DNA of 64,000 bases from NCBI RefSeq assembly GCF_947507565.1, contig NC_089185.1, forward strand, positions 1,302,001 through 1,366,000, given 5' to 3'. Source of the stretch: Oscarella lobularis (lineage: Eukaryota > Porifera > Homoscleromorpha > Homosclerophorida > Oscarellidae). The position numbers and the translations under genes are program-made. The notes under the pieces are model-generated. The model worked only from the letters and a program-made list of their open reading frames with translations, had not been told where the DNA came from and did no database searches. Shown piece by piece: positions 1 through 10,586 of the stretch. The stretch's first letter is position 1. Each line of letters opens with the position of its first letter.

Positions 1-305
1 TAACGCATTTCAATTCGTCGTTTCCCTCGTTTTCTATGCGACAAACTTTCATTCCGTTCATGCCAGGAAAGCCTTTTGGTCCCTGCACACAAAAAGACCG
101 CATCGAGTCAATGTTGTACTTGCAAGCATAGTGAACCTCTTGGGGCTGGCACCGCAGGGGGCAAGTAGGAGGAAATATAGTAGTCCAAGAACCCTCTGCA
201 CGAACGTAGATAGATAGAGAAATTTCGGTGCTGCTGCCAACTTGACGTCTAACCAGCTGCGATGATTTGCAGTAGACTTGCTCCAACTATTATCCCAAGA
301 AGCAT
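1..305 (-). CDS. Collagen-VWA protein, copy 0 (5' end only)
   Basis: This is the first part of another array member; the rest lies left of the window. The start codon at 303-305 opens a signal peptide of the form MLLGIIVGASLLQIIAAG, matching copies A and B. A GT donor follows directly (GTTAGACG), then a second exon with a Cys-rich stretch, then a Gly-X-Y exon near 50-95. Because only the N-terminus is visible, I cannot say whether the copy has an intact VWA domain. It shares its upstream block (roughly 305-800) with copies A and B. Confidence 0.8.
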
Positions 306-1045
306 CGTTTTGGCCTGTAGCGCTGCTGCTGCTCGACTGACGCAACTACGTACGTTCGAGCCTTTTCATGGCGTAGTTTCAGACGAGCGTCAGCTGTAGA
401 AAACACGCAGTTCACGCGAGCCAGTCGTAGGAGGAGTCAACCGCATCGACAACCGAAGCCGCTCTTTTGAGTTTCACACGCACTTATTTTGCTAGAGGGC
501 CGGGCCTATGCAATCGTTTGGCCGAGTTCACCGTAATTGTGAGTTGTTTTCGCGAACAAATCTGCTACGTCGAGCAGCGTCGTCTCTCAGACCGCTACGC
601 TTCCGAATGGGGGAGTAGATAAAAAATGCACGCGACGAGATGAACCGCACTGCACGTTTTTCTGTTTTTCTTCTCGCCGCAACCATCTGTTGCGCCAGAG
701 ACCGCGGGCCTATGCAAGGCGCCGATGCATTGAAAATGCGTTCGAAGACCCCTGCTGGAATGACGGTGCACAAACCAAGTGGGCACTCGAAAAAGATCTT
801 TTTCTTATGCAGACTCTCCGTCCCCTGTTAACACCTCTCAAACGACGACGGAAGCAGCCGGCACAGCTGTCGTCTCTGAAAGGCGAGCATTTCTATAGTC
901 CCCAATCGTTGGGAGCCGTACGTGACCGTTTGGCTGTTTCTCGTGAAATCGAATCGACTCAAAAAAAATAATGCAAGAACGCGGCGGCGTCAGGAACCAA
1001 CCGGAAGCGTCCGATATTCTCTAGTTAGCAAAAGAGACGCGTGGG
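306..1045. other. Spacer between collagen copy 0 and YRDC
   Basis: No gene is supported here. The part nearest 305 is the presumed promoter of copy 0 and aligns with the upstream regions of copies A and B (for example the GAGCAGC[AG]TCGTCTCTC stretch near 570, 5653 and 9724). The part near 1000-1045 is the presumed 3' flank of YRDC. Short ORFs in the stretch have no recognisable features. Confidence 0.6.
411..420 (-). promoter_or_regulatory. Shared upstream element of collagen copies
   Basis: The ten bases TTCACGCGAG lie about 106 bases upstream of the copy 0 start. The same or the E-box form TTCACGTGAG recurs at 9573-9582 (copy B), 13673-13682 (copy C) and 17445-17454 (copy D), each 84-118 bases upstream of its start. 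Its persistence while flanks diverge suggests a functional site, but this is inference. Confidence 0.35.
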
Positions 1046-2018
1046 CTAATAAAAAAAAATTCTGTTGGCACCGTTCTGTGTCTTCACTTTGATTCTCTCA
1101 GATTGTATTTTCGACGAAGGATGTCCAACGTCTTTTCGTACGCGCTGTGGTGGTACAGCATTGTTACAGCGTAAATATTCTACGTCTACGTCTAGGCTCA
1201 CATACCAGCCTTCTCTTATTATTTTGAATGCACCGTCATTGGACAGATCTACGACAGTCGAACCCTGTCGCGTTCGATCGCGAAGAACTCCGCCATCGGC
1301 AATCAAATCGATTTTCGGCCATATTTCTTTAAATTCCTTAATTAATTAAAATACGACTTTTATATTCGCAAAGAATCTAATAGAGCGCGCACTTCAATTG
1401 ATATCGTGCTTCGATGGCTACTGATGTTTGCACTGGTCAATGCCAGCGGTTGGCCGCACGCACGCGCTAGATCTCGTATGAAATCGTTGTCCGGAATACG
1501 AATTCCGACTACAGACGTTGTCGGGTTCAGGTCCGGGTTCAAGCTCGTTGTCCTTCGAAGAACGACAGTCATGGGACCTAAAGAAACGCGATGGAGAGCC
1601 CGCCCCCAAGTTGTTTCGAGAAGCTTGACCTGGAAGGAGGTCTTTGAGAATGTTTTTCGTTACGGAAGACACGCGACCCCATCTAAAAAGAGACAATTGG
1701 CACGATCGCTGTACGTGGCTTGCTTTCGAGATCTCGGCGTCACTTTTCGATTTCTTCTAGCTCTGATACGCAAATCGCCACCGGTTTCTCGGAATTTCGA
1801 CCCTTTATGTCGTATAGCTTTTGAACTGCTTCTCTGTTTTGAGCCAGAGCGGCGACTCCGTAGATTGTGTCCGTAGGAACGGCCACGACGCCTCCCCTTT
1901 GCAGAGCCGACGTCACACTTTCTATTTCGGACTTTCCGTATCCGTGTGATATAGAGATTATTCGCTTCGAAGCTTCTAGTGAGCAGTTAGACGCCATTTT
2001 ACTAGCTGCACGAAACAT
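1046..2018 (-). CDS. YRDC: Threonylcarbamoyl-AMP synthase, YrdC domain
   Basis: YRDC makes threonylcarbamoyl-AMP from threonine, bicarbonate and ATP, the first step of the t6A37 modification of ANN-decoding tRNAs. Four exons fit without a frame break: 1744-2018, 1630-1682, 1393-1577 and 1046-1336, giving 267 residues. Visible family motifs are the nucleotide-site stretch GGVVAVPTDTIYG, the KxR-type segment KGRNSEKPVAI, KDLLPGPMTVVLRR, VGIRIPD and ALTSANIS, then GSTVVDLS near the end. The length and motif order match animal YRDC. Introns are about 45-60 bases. The start at 2018 gives MFRAASKM; the second Met (residue 8) is also possible. The gene is embedded in the collagen array, and damaged copies of it occur in later spacers. 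Confidence 0.93.
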
Positions 2019-2399
2019 GCACGCATCAAGCTAGAGCGCGCTTCTATCCGGGATGGTTTCGCTTTTTTTTGCAGTTCCCGCGCCCTCGAATGTTAGCCTC
2101 ACGTCAAACATTTAGTCTCCCTTTATCTAGAGACTCTTCTTAAATGACGTACGGCTATACACGAGCTTTACAAATTTTGCAAATTAAATCTGCAAATAAT
2201 AGCGGCCGCAGCAAAAAAATGCGGTATTCCCAAGAGATTCCCAAGTCGTTTCAGCTCTGTAAGAACGACTTGAAAATAAGGAAGTTATAACCGATTAGCG
2301 ATTCCATAGATCACATGACGACTTTAATAAATCGCTTCCACAAACAGTGACGCACACAGACACAACATACAGACACAACATACAGAGACACAGAGAGAC
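2019..2399. other. Spacer between YRDC and collagen copy A
   Basis: This holds the presumed YRDC promoter and the 3' flank of collagen copy A. A short imperfect repeat of ACAGACACAACATAC lies at about 2350-2385. No gene is visible. Confidence 0.5.
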
Positions 2400-5300
2400 T
2401 CACACAGTAACGGGTTTCGGGGTCGTGTAATTGTACCGCCAACCCCTTAGCGCCGGCGAATTTGCCGACTGCTGTCCGCACCACGAGCCATCGAAATGCT
2501 TCCCAAACGGCCATTCGAGATCACACCAGCCTGTGTAACGGCTGGGATAGCCCTTTGCAGCGCACGCGCGATAAAGTGGCGAGAAATCATACTGCGACGT
2601 CTGAAGATTGTCCAATTCACGTCGTGACGTCTGACACATCTTATGCGATTCTCCAGTTTCTCGACATCGACAGTATATTTGATCAATTCCTCTGTCGCAC
2701 GTTTCAACGCGATTTCGTTCCGGTCCAACGCACGTCACCTTGCACTCGGCGCACACCGGCTGCAAAACGACCTCTTCTACCTTGATGCGAGCAAGAGCGT
2801 CGGTAAAAGCTTGACGCTCAAGAGGCTTCGTTTCCGTTTCCTTAATCTTTCCAAGGCTCCATACGGCACCACCGGTGCTCATAGCAAGCGGTGCGTACTC
2901 AACGAACTGGCGACACGACTCCTCCAAATCCCTCTCATTGTTAGCCGTCACTGAAACGCGGCGTATCGAACTTTGAAAACCGGTCGTATTAATCGTCTCC
3001 TCGGTGTCGCTGCGGTGAATGACTCCCCTATAATCAACGGCGATAATATCATCATCGTTCTCCACGACATTTGATGTGAATCGAAATTTTCCAAGTAAGT
3101 TCAATGCAGCACCGCGTCTGATTAGCTTTTCCCGAATGTCGTCCAGCGACGAAGAAGTGCCCGCCGGAGCGTCGGGGAACGGATCGCGCGGCTCGTCAGT
3201 GACGAGAGCCAAGTTGAGCGCAACGTCATCGCTAGGGCGCAATTCCTTGATGCTCAAGGCGCGTTCGATCGCCTCATAGCCGTCTTCCGCATTTCCGCTT
3301 TTAGTAAATCGATTCATGGCTGCCTGTACTTGATCCACGTTCAGTGCAACGCTCCCATCGACCGTCACGACCGTCGAACGATTATAGCGAAAGTCAGACC
3401 ATCCTGGAACATCTGGGTACTCCCTCATATTCCCAAAGAGGACGACATAGTATTTGTTCTTCAGCGTTCCGTTACCGATACCGTCACGTACGAGAGCATT
3501 TTCGAGAGCTTCTGCCGCGCTCGGAATCCAATCCTGCTCGTTTCTCATCGAACCCGAGTCGTCGACGATGAGAACGATGTCAGCAGCCGAACGCTGGGGC
3601 AGGCCACGGCCGACGGCGAGTTCGCGATAAGTCGTTTCTTCGACACACCGTCCCGCTAAAGAGAAATCCATTCGTTTCTTTAGATGCATACGTAGTACGT
3701 CTTCTCGCTTTGTTACCGCATAAGTTCGACGATTCTACACACTAAAGGTGACTTGCGTCAGTCGCAACGTCAATTATATATGCCAGGATTAGCCCTCCAT
3801 ACCTTCCATTGGTCGCCGTCGCAAAATACGATCTCTCTCGTCGTTGCGTCGTGATATATTTCGCCCTCGTTTTGTTGATTGCACTGCTGTTCGAGTACGA
3901 TGTTCTCATTTCTGATATTTGATCCCAGTTGACCGGGATCTCCCTTTATAGGTAGAAATGAGAACATACGAAGAAGGATTAGGTCTTAACTGACAGTCTC
4001 GCCCGTGTCTCCTTTTTCGCCGGCTTCGCCTTTCGGACCCTTTATTCAAACGACGTGCATTTCTATATCATAATGAAGCGAATGGAGTTTACCTTCACAC
4101 CTTTATCACCTTTTTCGCCCATCACACTCTGCTGACCCTAGAAAACTGTGAAAAATTTGCTAATAAGAAACCAGGCGACCTACTCCAGTTGCACGTTCAC
4201 CCGGTTCTCCCTAATAAACGTTTGCAAGATAATCTTGTTGGCCAGAGCGTACGATTACCATATCGCCTTTCGTTCCACTCGGCCCTTCAGCTCCACGTTG
4301 TCCCGGGTTGCCGTTGTCTCCGGGATCTCCAAAATCTCCGCCTTCCTAATTCGAATCAACAAATGCGTGCTATTAATTAAAATGGAGCTCTTGTTCTACC
4401 CCTTGCATCCCATTCATTCCATCGTTTCCACTAGCACCACGATTTCCTTTTCGTCCCTACGTTCCATTATTGATCTCTCTCTCTCTTTCATTATGTATTC
4501 AACGACACTACCTGCATCCCTGTATCTCCACGCTCGCCAGAATTGCCTGGACGTCCGACGCTACCCTGGTCACCCTACAAATCCGTCCAAGTGAAATAAA
4601 GTGATATACATGTAATGACTTTTCTTCACCTTCATTCCTATTACTCCTTGACTTCCTTCTGAACCGATATCGCCCTACAGTCCACGTGCGTGTAAACCTT
4701 ATCAACTTCTCGCATTGATGCAAATACTTTTAGTCCCGGAGAGCCCGAGCGTCCAGGTGAGCCCGTTGGTCCCTAATGAAGACAAACGAACTTAGAAACA
4801 GAATGCTGATGACCAAGTACTAACGCACCTTTTCTCCTTCAGGACCAGGATTCCCATGTTCACCAGGTTCTCCCTAAAATTTGGTTTTATAACGCATCAT
4901 AATGTCAATCATCATAGAACTAACCGAATGTCCAAGGATCCCCGGTACACCAGGAGAATTGTGCCAGTGCCACTACAATAATGATCATCAGTTAGATTTC
5001 AATACAACTACGTACTACTACACAAAATGAAATATACCCAAGGTGGATATTGTCCACGAGGACCAGTAGCACCCTTATCTCCTGTAAATCCCTAAAGAAA
5101 AAAAAAACCGCACTTAATTCGCCGCTTCCCTCGTTTTCTATACAACAAACTTTCATTCCGGGATAGCCAGTAAAGCCTTCTTGTCCCTAGGGGCACACAA
5201 AAAGACCGAATCGAGTCATTGTGGTTTAGTATACTTGCAAGCATAGTGAACCTCTTGGGGTTGGCATGGCAGCGGGCAAGTAGGAGGAAACATAGTAGTA

Positions 5301-5414
5301 ATCGAACCCTCTGCAACGTAGATAGATAGAAAAATTTCGATGCTGCCAACTTGACGTCTAACCAGCTGCGATAATTTGCAGTAGACTTGCTCCAATAATT
5401 ATCTCGAGAAGCAT
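2400..5414 (-). CDS. Collagen-VWA secreted protein, copy A
   Basis: Likely a secreted extracellular-matrix protein. The start at 5414 encodes a signal peptide (MLLEIIIGASLLQIIAAG) in exon 5363-5414. It is followed by a segment with TCPLPC, then roughly twelve small phase-0 Gly-X-Y exons, many of 45 bases, down to about 4000. Exon 3803-3943 carries the last Gly-X-Y units and a module with CNQQNEG and FCDGDQW. A 25-base micro-exon (3717-3741) adds two cysteines and sets the phase for the large exon 2400-3655. That exon holds a VWA domain with MIDAS motif VDDSGSM and the TDEP acidic site, then a cysteine-rich tail. Its collagen half is almost identical to copy B, but its VWA half is clearly more diverged. 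The family is recognised by domains; I know no named orthologue. Confidence 0.85.
3717..3741 (-). other. Micro-exon of collagen copy A
   Basis: Twenty-five bases lie between a TTTAG acceptor and a GTAACAAAG donor. They encode CVESSNLC plus one base. Without this exon the upstream exon (phase 0) cannot join the VWA exon (phase 1). Equivalent 22-base exons occur in copies B, C and D. Confidence 0.75.
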
Positions 5415-6487
5415 CGTTTCGGCACGTAGCGCTGTTGCTGTCGTTCAAGCCTTCTTTTAGCTGGGTTTTAGACGAGCGACAGCTGTAGGCAAACAATGTA
5501 AGGAAATGAGTTCACAGTAGGAGGAGCCAACCTTTAACGTCATCAGCAAACCGACGTCCCGTATGTGGATTCGTGTGCGAAAAAAGAAACGCGAGATGAC
5601 GTCAGTGAACGCGGTCAAAAGGTCGTCCCTGTAGCATATAACTGCTACGTTGAGCAGCATCGTCTCTCGATCACATGCTTTTGAAATCAGACTGTTACAC
5701 TTCCGAACGCCGGGGCGGCGAGCACGTGACGAGTGAAACGCCTACACTTAAACGAAGTTTAGTTAGGGAACCACCCCTGACAACGGCTTAGTAACGTGAT
5801 AGCCTTATGAAAAACTTGGCGTATTGATTTTGCCCTGTCCATGGCAAAAACGGCCAACTAATAGCTTCTTGCTCTCCTTGCTGCCGTTGTGACATTGTCC
5901 AGAATACGAATTCCGAAGATGTTTTGGTGTTTGGGTTCAAGCTCGAAGAGAAACGCTTCAATGACACAGATGAGATCATTGCCATATTGCATTGAGCTGT
6001 CTCACGCGTGCAGAACACGCTCCAGATAGCGTAACTTCCTACCACACTGCTAACGCTTCCGAACGCGGAGGACTGCGCTATACGTACGCTTCCGAAGGAA
6101 GAAAGTGCGGCCCATCGACGCGGAGAGCAACCAAATCGCGTACGTGACGCCAACCGCAGTCTATCCCACGCATTACAAGAATTCTTCGCCACTCAGAAAC
6201 TTTGAGCTCGCCCCATTCGTCGTCTACATCGATCGATGTTTAATTTGAACGATTCTGTGAGGTACAGCCGTGCAATGGCGACCTCGAGCGCTTACGTTTA
6301 CCGCCCAATATGCTTGCCTTGAGCGTCGCCGTCGCGTTCGCCGTCGACGTTCGTTCACGCGAACGTTCACGTGATGACGCGCTAACGCGCTAACATTGAT
6401 GCACAATGCCATGTTCTATTACATCTATGGTTCTACTACATGTTCTACTGTAGTACAGACAGTAGTAGTACAGACTCACACGAACAG
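5415..6487. other. Spacer between collagen copies A and B
   Basis: The left part is the copy A upstream region. A decayed YRDC fragment lies at about 5891-5975. From about 5985 the spacer is nearly identical to 10135-10640 in the next spacer. The block 6395-6480, rich in TAGTAG/CTACTA, is the 3' flank of copy B. No intact gene is seen. Confidence 0.6.
5891..5975 (-). pseudogene. YRDC remnant (exon 3 fragment)
   Basis: The stretch around 5895-5918 matches the intact YRDC exon 3 near 1489-1512 at about 22 of 24 positions (the shared core is GAATACGAATTCCGA), and GGGTTCAAGCTCG follows in both. The translated fragment still shows SLNPN, comparable to SLNPD in the intact gene, but the conserved VGIRIPD is broken. 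It has the same orientation and the same place in the repeat unit as intact YRDC. Confidence 0.75.
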
Positions 6488-9455
6488 TCAAACCAGGGAC
6501 TTAGGGGTCGGTACAGTAAAAGCGTCAACCGAGTCTTTCATTCCACAAAGGTCGCCATTAAATTTCTTGTCAAACGGCCAGTTTTTGTCGCACCACCCTT
6601 CATATTTGGCGGGAAAGCCACGAGCAGCACAGGTACTATAGAGCGATGAGAAGTCATACTGTGCCGTCTGTAGATCATTGCCTTCTTTGATTTGTCTCTC
6701 GCATTCCTCATCTGATTTCCCACTCGCTCTGCATCGACAATAAATTTGATCAACTTCAGGGTTACAAGTCTCGTTGGGCTTTCGTTCCGGTCCCTCGCAG
6801 GTCACCTTGCATTCAGCGCACACGGACTGCCGAAGAACCTCCCCTGCCTTGATCTCAGCGAGAATTTTAGTGAACGCTTCACGATTCTTAGAATTCTTCT
6901 CCGTACCCTTGATAATTCCCAGGTCCCACACAGCACCACCGGTGCTCATAGCAAGCGGCGCGTACTCAACGAACGCGCGACACGACTCATCCATTTCTGA
7001 ATCCTGTGCAGGCGTCAATGAGATATTTATGCTTGAATTTTGAAAGCCGCCCGTTTCGACCGTCTTTCCGTCGAGGCCGTGGATATGCCCCTGAAAATCG
7101 ACGGCAACGATATCTTGATTGTCCACGGCATTCGATTCGAAGTTGAATTTTCCAAGTACGTTCAATGTGGCTTTGCGCTTGATGAGCTCTTTCCGAATGT
7201 CATCCAACGACGAATTGGTGCCGGCTTCGGTGCCCCTAAACGGATCGCGCGGCTCGTCCGTGACGAGAGCCAAGTTGAGCGCGACGTCTTCGTTTTCTCT
7301 GCGCAACTGTTTGATGCTCAAGGCGCGTTCGATCGCCTCATAGCCGTCTTCCGCATTTCCTTCCTTACCGAATTTAGCCATGGCCTTCTCCACTTTCGCC
7401 GCGTTCATTCGAACGCGTCCATTGACCTTCACAATCGACGAGCGATTATCGCGAAAGTCATCCCTATAGTTTTTGGCATTTCCAAACAGAACGACATAGT
7501 ATTTGTTCCTCAACATTTGCGAGTCACTTTTTCCCGTCCCGATACCGCTATCTTTGAGAGCATTGTCGAGAGCTCTCACCGCGCTCGGAATCCAGCTCTG
7601 CTCCTTATCCATGCTTTTGGAGTCGTCGACAATGACGACGATGTCGGCGGCCAAACGACGGGGAAAATCGCGGTCTATCCGGAGTTCGCGATAGGTCGTG
7701 CCTTCGACACACTTTTCCCCTAAAGAGACAAGAACAGGATAGATACTATACGTAGAACGCTTTCTTTCGCTTTGTTACCGCATGGGTTCGGTTCTGCACA
7801 CTAAAGGTGATATCGTGAGTCAACGACAATTACAGTAGGAAATTTCCCCCCTTACCATCCATTGGTCGCCGTTGCAAAATACAATCCTTCCCGTCGTTGC
7901 GTCGTGATACATTTGGCCTTCGTTTTGTTGATTGCACGGCTGGTTTTGTGCGTCGTCCACATTCGTAATATTTGGTCCCGGTTGACCGGAATCTCCCTTT
8001 ATAGGTAGAAATGAGAACATACGAAGAAGGATTAGGTCTTAACTGACAGTCTCGCCCGTGTCTCCTTTTTCACCGGCTTCGCCTTTCGGACCCTTCATTC
8101 AAACTACGTGCATTTCTATATCATAATGAAGCGAATGGAGTTTACCTTCACACCTTTATCACCTTTTTCGCCAATCTGCTGACCCTAGAAAACTGTGAAA
8201 AATTTGCTAATAAGAAACAAGGCGACCTACTCCAGTTGCAGGTTCACCCGGTTCTCCCTAATAAACGTTTGCAAGATAATCTTGTTGGCCAGAGCGTACG
8301 ATTACCATATCGCCTTTCGTTCCATTCGGCCCTTCAGCTCCACGTTGTCCCGGGTTGCCGTTGTCTCCGGGATCTCCAAAATCTCCGCGTTCCTAATTCA
8401 AATCAGCAAATGCGTGCTATTAAAATGGAGCTCTTGTTCTACCCCTTGCGTTCCATTTATTCCATCGTTTCCACTAGCACCACGATTTCCTTTAGGCCCC
8501 TACGTTCCATTATTGATCTGTCTCTCTCTTTCATTAGGTATTCAACGACTCTACCTGCATCCCTGTATCTCCACGCTCGCCAGAATTGCCTGAAAGTCCG
8601 ACTCTACCCTGGTCACCCTACAAATCCGTCCAAGTGAAATATAGTGATATACATGTAATGACTTTCTTCACCTTCATTCCTATTACTCCTTGACGTCCTT
8701 CTGAACCGATATCGCCCTACAGTCCACGTGCGTGTAAACCTTATCAACTTCTCGCATTGATGCAAATACTTTTAGTCCCGGAGAGCCCGAGCGTCCAGGT
8801 GAGCCCGTTGGTCCCTAATGAAGACGAACGAACTTAGGAATAGAATGCTGATAACCAAGTACTAACGCACCTTTTCTCCTTCAGGACCAGGATTCCCATG
8901 TTCACCTGGTTCTCCCTAACATTTGGTTTTCTGACGCATCATAATGTCAATCATCATAGAACTAACCGAATGTCCAGCGATCCCCGGTACACCAGGAGAA
9001 TTGTGCCAGTGCCACTGCAATCAGATAGATCAATTTCAGTACAGCTAGGTACTACTGCACGAATATACCCAAGGTGGATATTGTTCACGAGGACCAGTAG
9101 CACCCTTATCTCCCATAAATCCCTAAAGAAAAAAAATAACGCATTTCAATTCGTCGCTTCCCTCGTTTTCTATACAACAAACTTTCATTCCGGGATAGCC
9201 AGTAAAGCCTTCTTGTCCCTAGGGGCACACAAAAAGACCGAATCGAGTCATTGTGGTTTAGTATACTTGCAAGCATAGTGAACCTCTTGGGGTTGGCACG
9301 GCAGCGGGCAAGTAGGAGGAAACATAGTAGTAATCAAACCCGAACCCTCTGTACGAACGTAGATAGATAGAGAAATTTCGATGCTGCCAACTTGACGTCT
9401 AACCAGCTGCGATAATTTGCAGTAGACTTGCTCCAAGTATTATCTCGAGAAGCAT
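6488..9455 (-). CDS. Collagen-VWA secreted protein, copy B
   Basis: Same architecture as copy A. The start at 9455 opens signal peptide MLLEIILGASLLQIIAAG; the next exon carries TCPLPC. Small Gly-X-Y exons run from about 9200 to 8060. The CNQQNEG/FCNGDQW exon lies near 7857-8003, the 22-base micro-exon at 7779-7800 (CAEPNPC plus one base), and the VWA exon at 6488-7719. MIDAS VDDSKSM and TDEP are intact. The tail has CAECKVTCEGPE and CRCR cysteine motifs and ends PTPKSLV. The VWA half is almost identical to copy C and the collagen half almost identical to copy A, so B is the bridge between two homogenised blocks. Confidence 0.87.
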
Positions 9456-10586
9456 CGTTTCGGCACGTACCAGGTAGCGCTATGTATTGACGTTGTCGCG
9501 CAAGTTCAAGCCTTTTCATAGGTTAGTTTTAGACGAGCGTCAGCTGTAGGCAAATAATTTGAGGAAACGCGGTTCACGCGAGCCATTCGTAGGAGGAGCC
9601 AACCTCATCGACGGCAAACCAAAGTTCTGCACGTAGATTCGTTTGCCAAAAAATGCAAGATGACGGCAAACTTGGTCAAAAGATTGCATAGGTCCGGCCT
9701 CGTGGCAATGTAGCTGCTACGTCGAGCAGCATCGTCTCTCACATGCTGCTCTTGAAACCATGACGCTTCCAAATGGGGGAGTAGGTGAAAGGAAACGCGG
9801 TGGCGGCGGCGGCGACAAACACGTGACAAACCACAGGTCGTAGAGTAAATCGCACTGCAGTTTCTACGTGACGTCTCGTTCTCCGGAGACTTTGACGACG
9901 ACGTCACGCAAATACATAAGAGTCCGTGTCCTCGATCCCTTAATTCACCGTCGCTTCTACAGTAGTGAGCCGTTAGATGCCATTTTACCAAGTGAACTGC
10001 TCGTAATAGCACGTCAGGACTAAGGAGCGTCTTCGAATTTGATGAAAAACCATTTCCTTGTGAAAGCTTTCGGGTAAAACGTCATATAGAGCGCTTCCCA
10101 TTTTTAGGATCAGCGAAACATTGCATAGAAATATTGCCATGTTGTATTGAGCTGTCTCACGCGTGCAGAACACGCTCCAGATAGCGTAACTTCCTACCAC
10201 ACTGCTAACGCTTCCGAACGCGGAGGAGTGCGCTATACGTACGCTTCCGAAGGAAGAAAGTGCGGCCCATCGACGCGGAGAGCAACCAAATCGCGTACGT
10301 GACGCCAACCGCACGCATTACAAGAATTCTTCGCCACTCAGAAACTTTGAGCTCGCCCTATTCGTCTACATCGATCGATGTTTAATTTGAACGGTTCTGT
10401 GAGGTACAGCCGTGCAATGGCGACCTCGAGCGCTTACGTTTACCGCCCAATATGCTTGCCTTGAGCGTCGCCGTCGCGTTCGCCGTCGACGTTCGTTCAC
10501 GCGAACGTTCACGTGATGACGCGCTAACGCGCTAACATTGATGCACAATGCCATGTTCTATTACATCTATGGTTCTACTACATGTT
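9456..10586. other. Spacer between collagen copies B and C
   Basis: The left part is the copy B upstream region (shared element at 9573-9582). A YRDC exon 1 remnant lies at about 9945-9990. The block from about 10135 repeats the previous spacer from 5985 on. The last 90 bases are the copy C 3' flank. Confidence 0.6.
9945..9990 (-). pseudogene. YRDC remnant (exon 1 start)
   Basis: GTGAGCCGTTAGATGCCATT at 9965-9984 matches GTGAGCAGTTAGACGCCATT around the intact YRDC start (about 1979-1998) with two differences, and the match continues for several bases. It includes the region of the internal Met-Ala start. Downstream coding sequence is not recognisable. Confidence 0.65.

Noticed and set aside
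640-971. Short plus-strand ORFs in the copy 0 upstream region
   Set aside because: No conserved motifs and no coherent exon structure; the stretch aligns with non-coding upstream regions of the other collagen copies.
6224-6412. Arg-rich minus-strand ORF found identically at 10366-10554
   Set aside because: Its conservation follows from the recent duplication of the spacer; there is no family similarity or splicing context.
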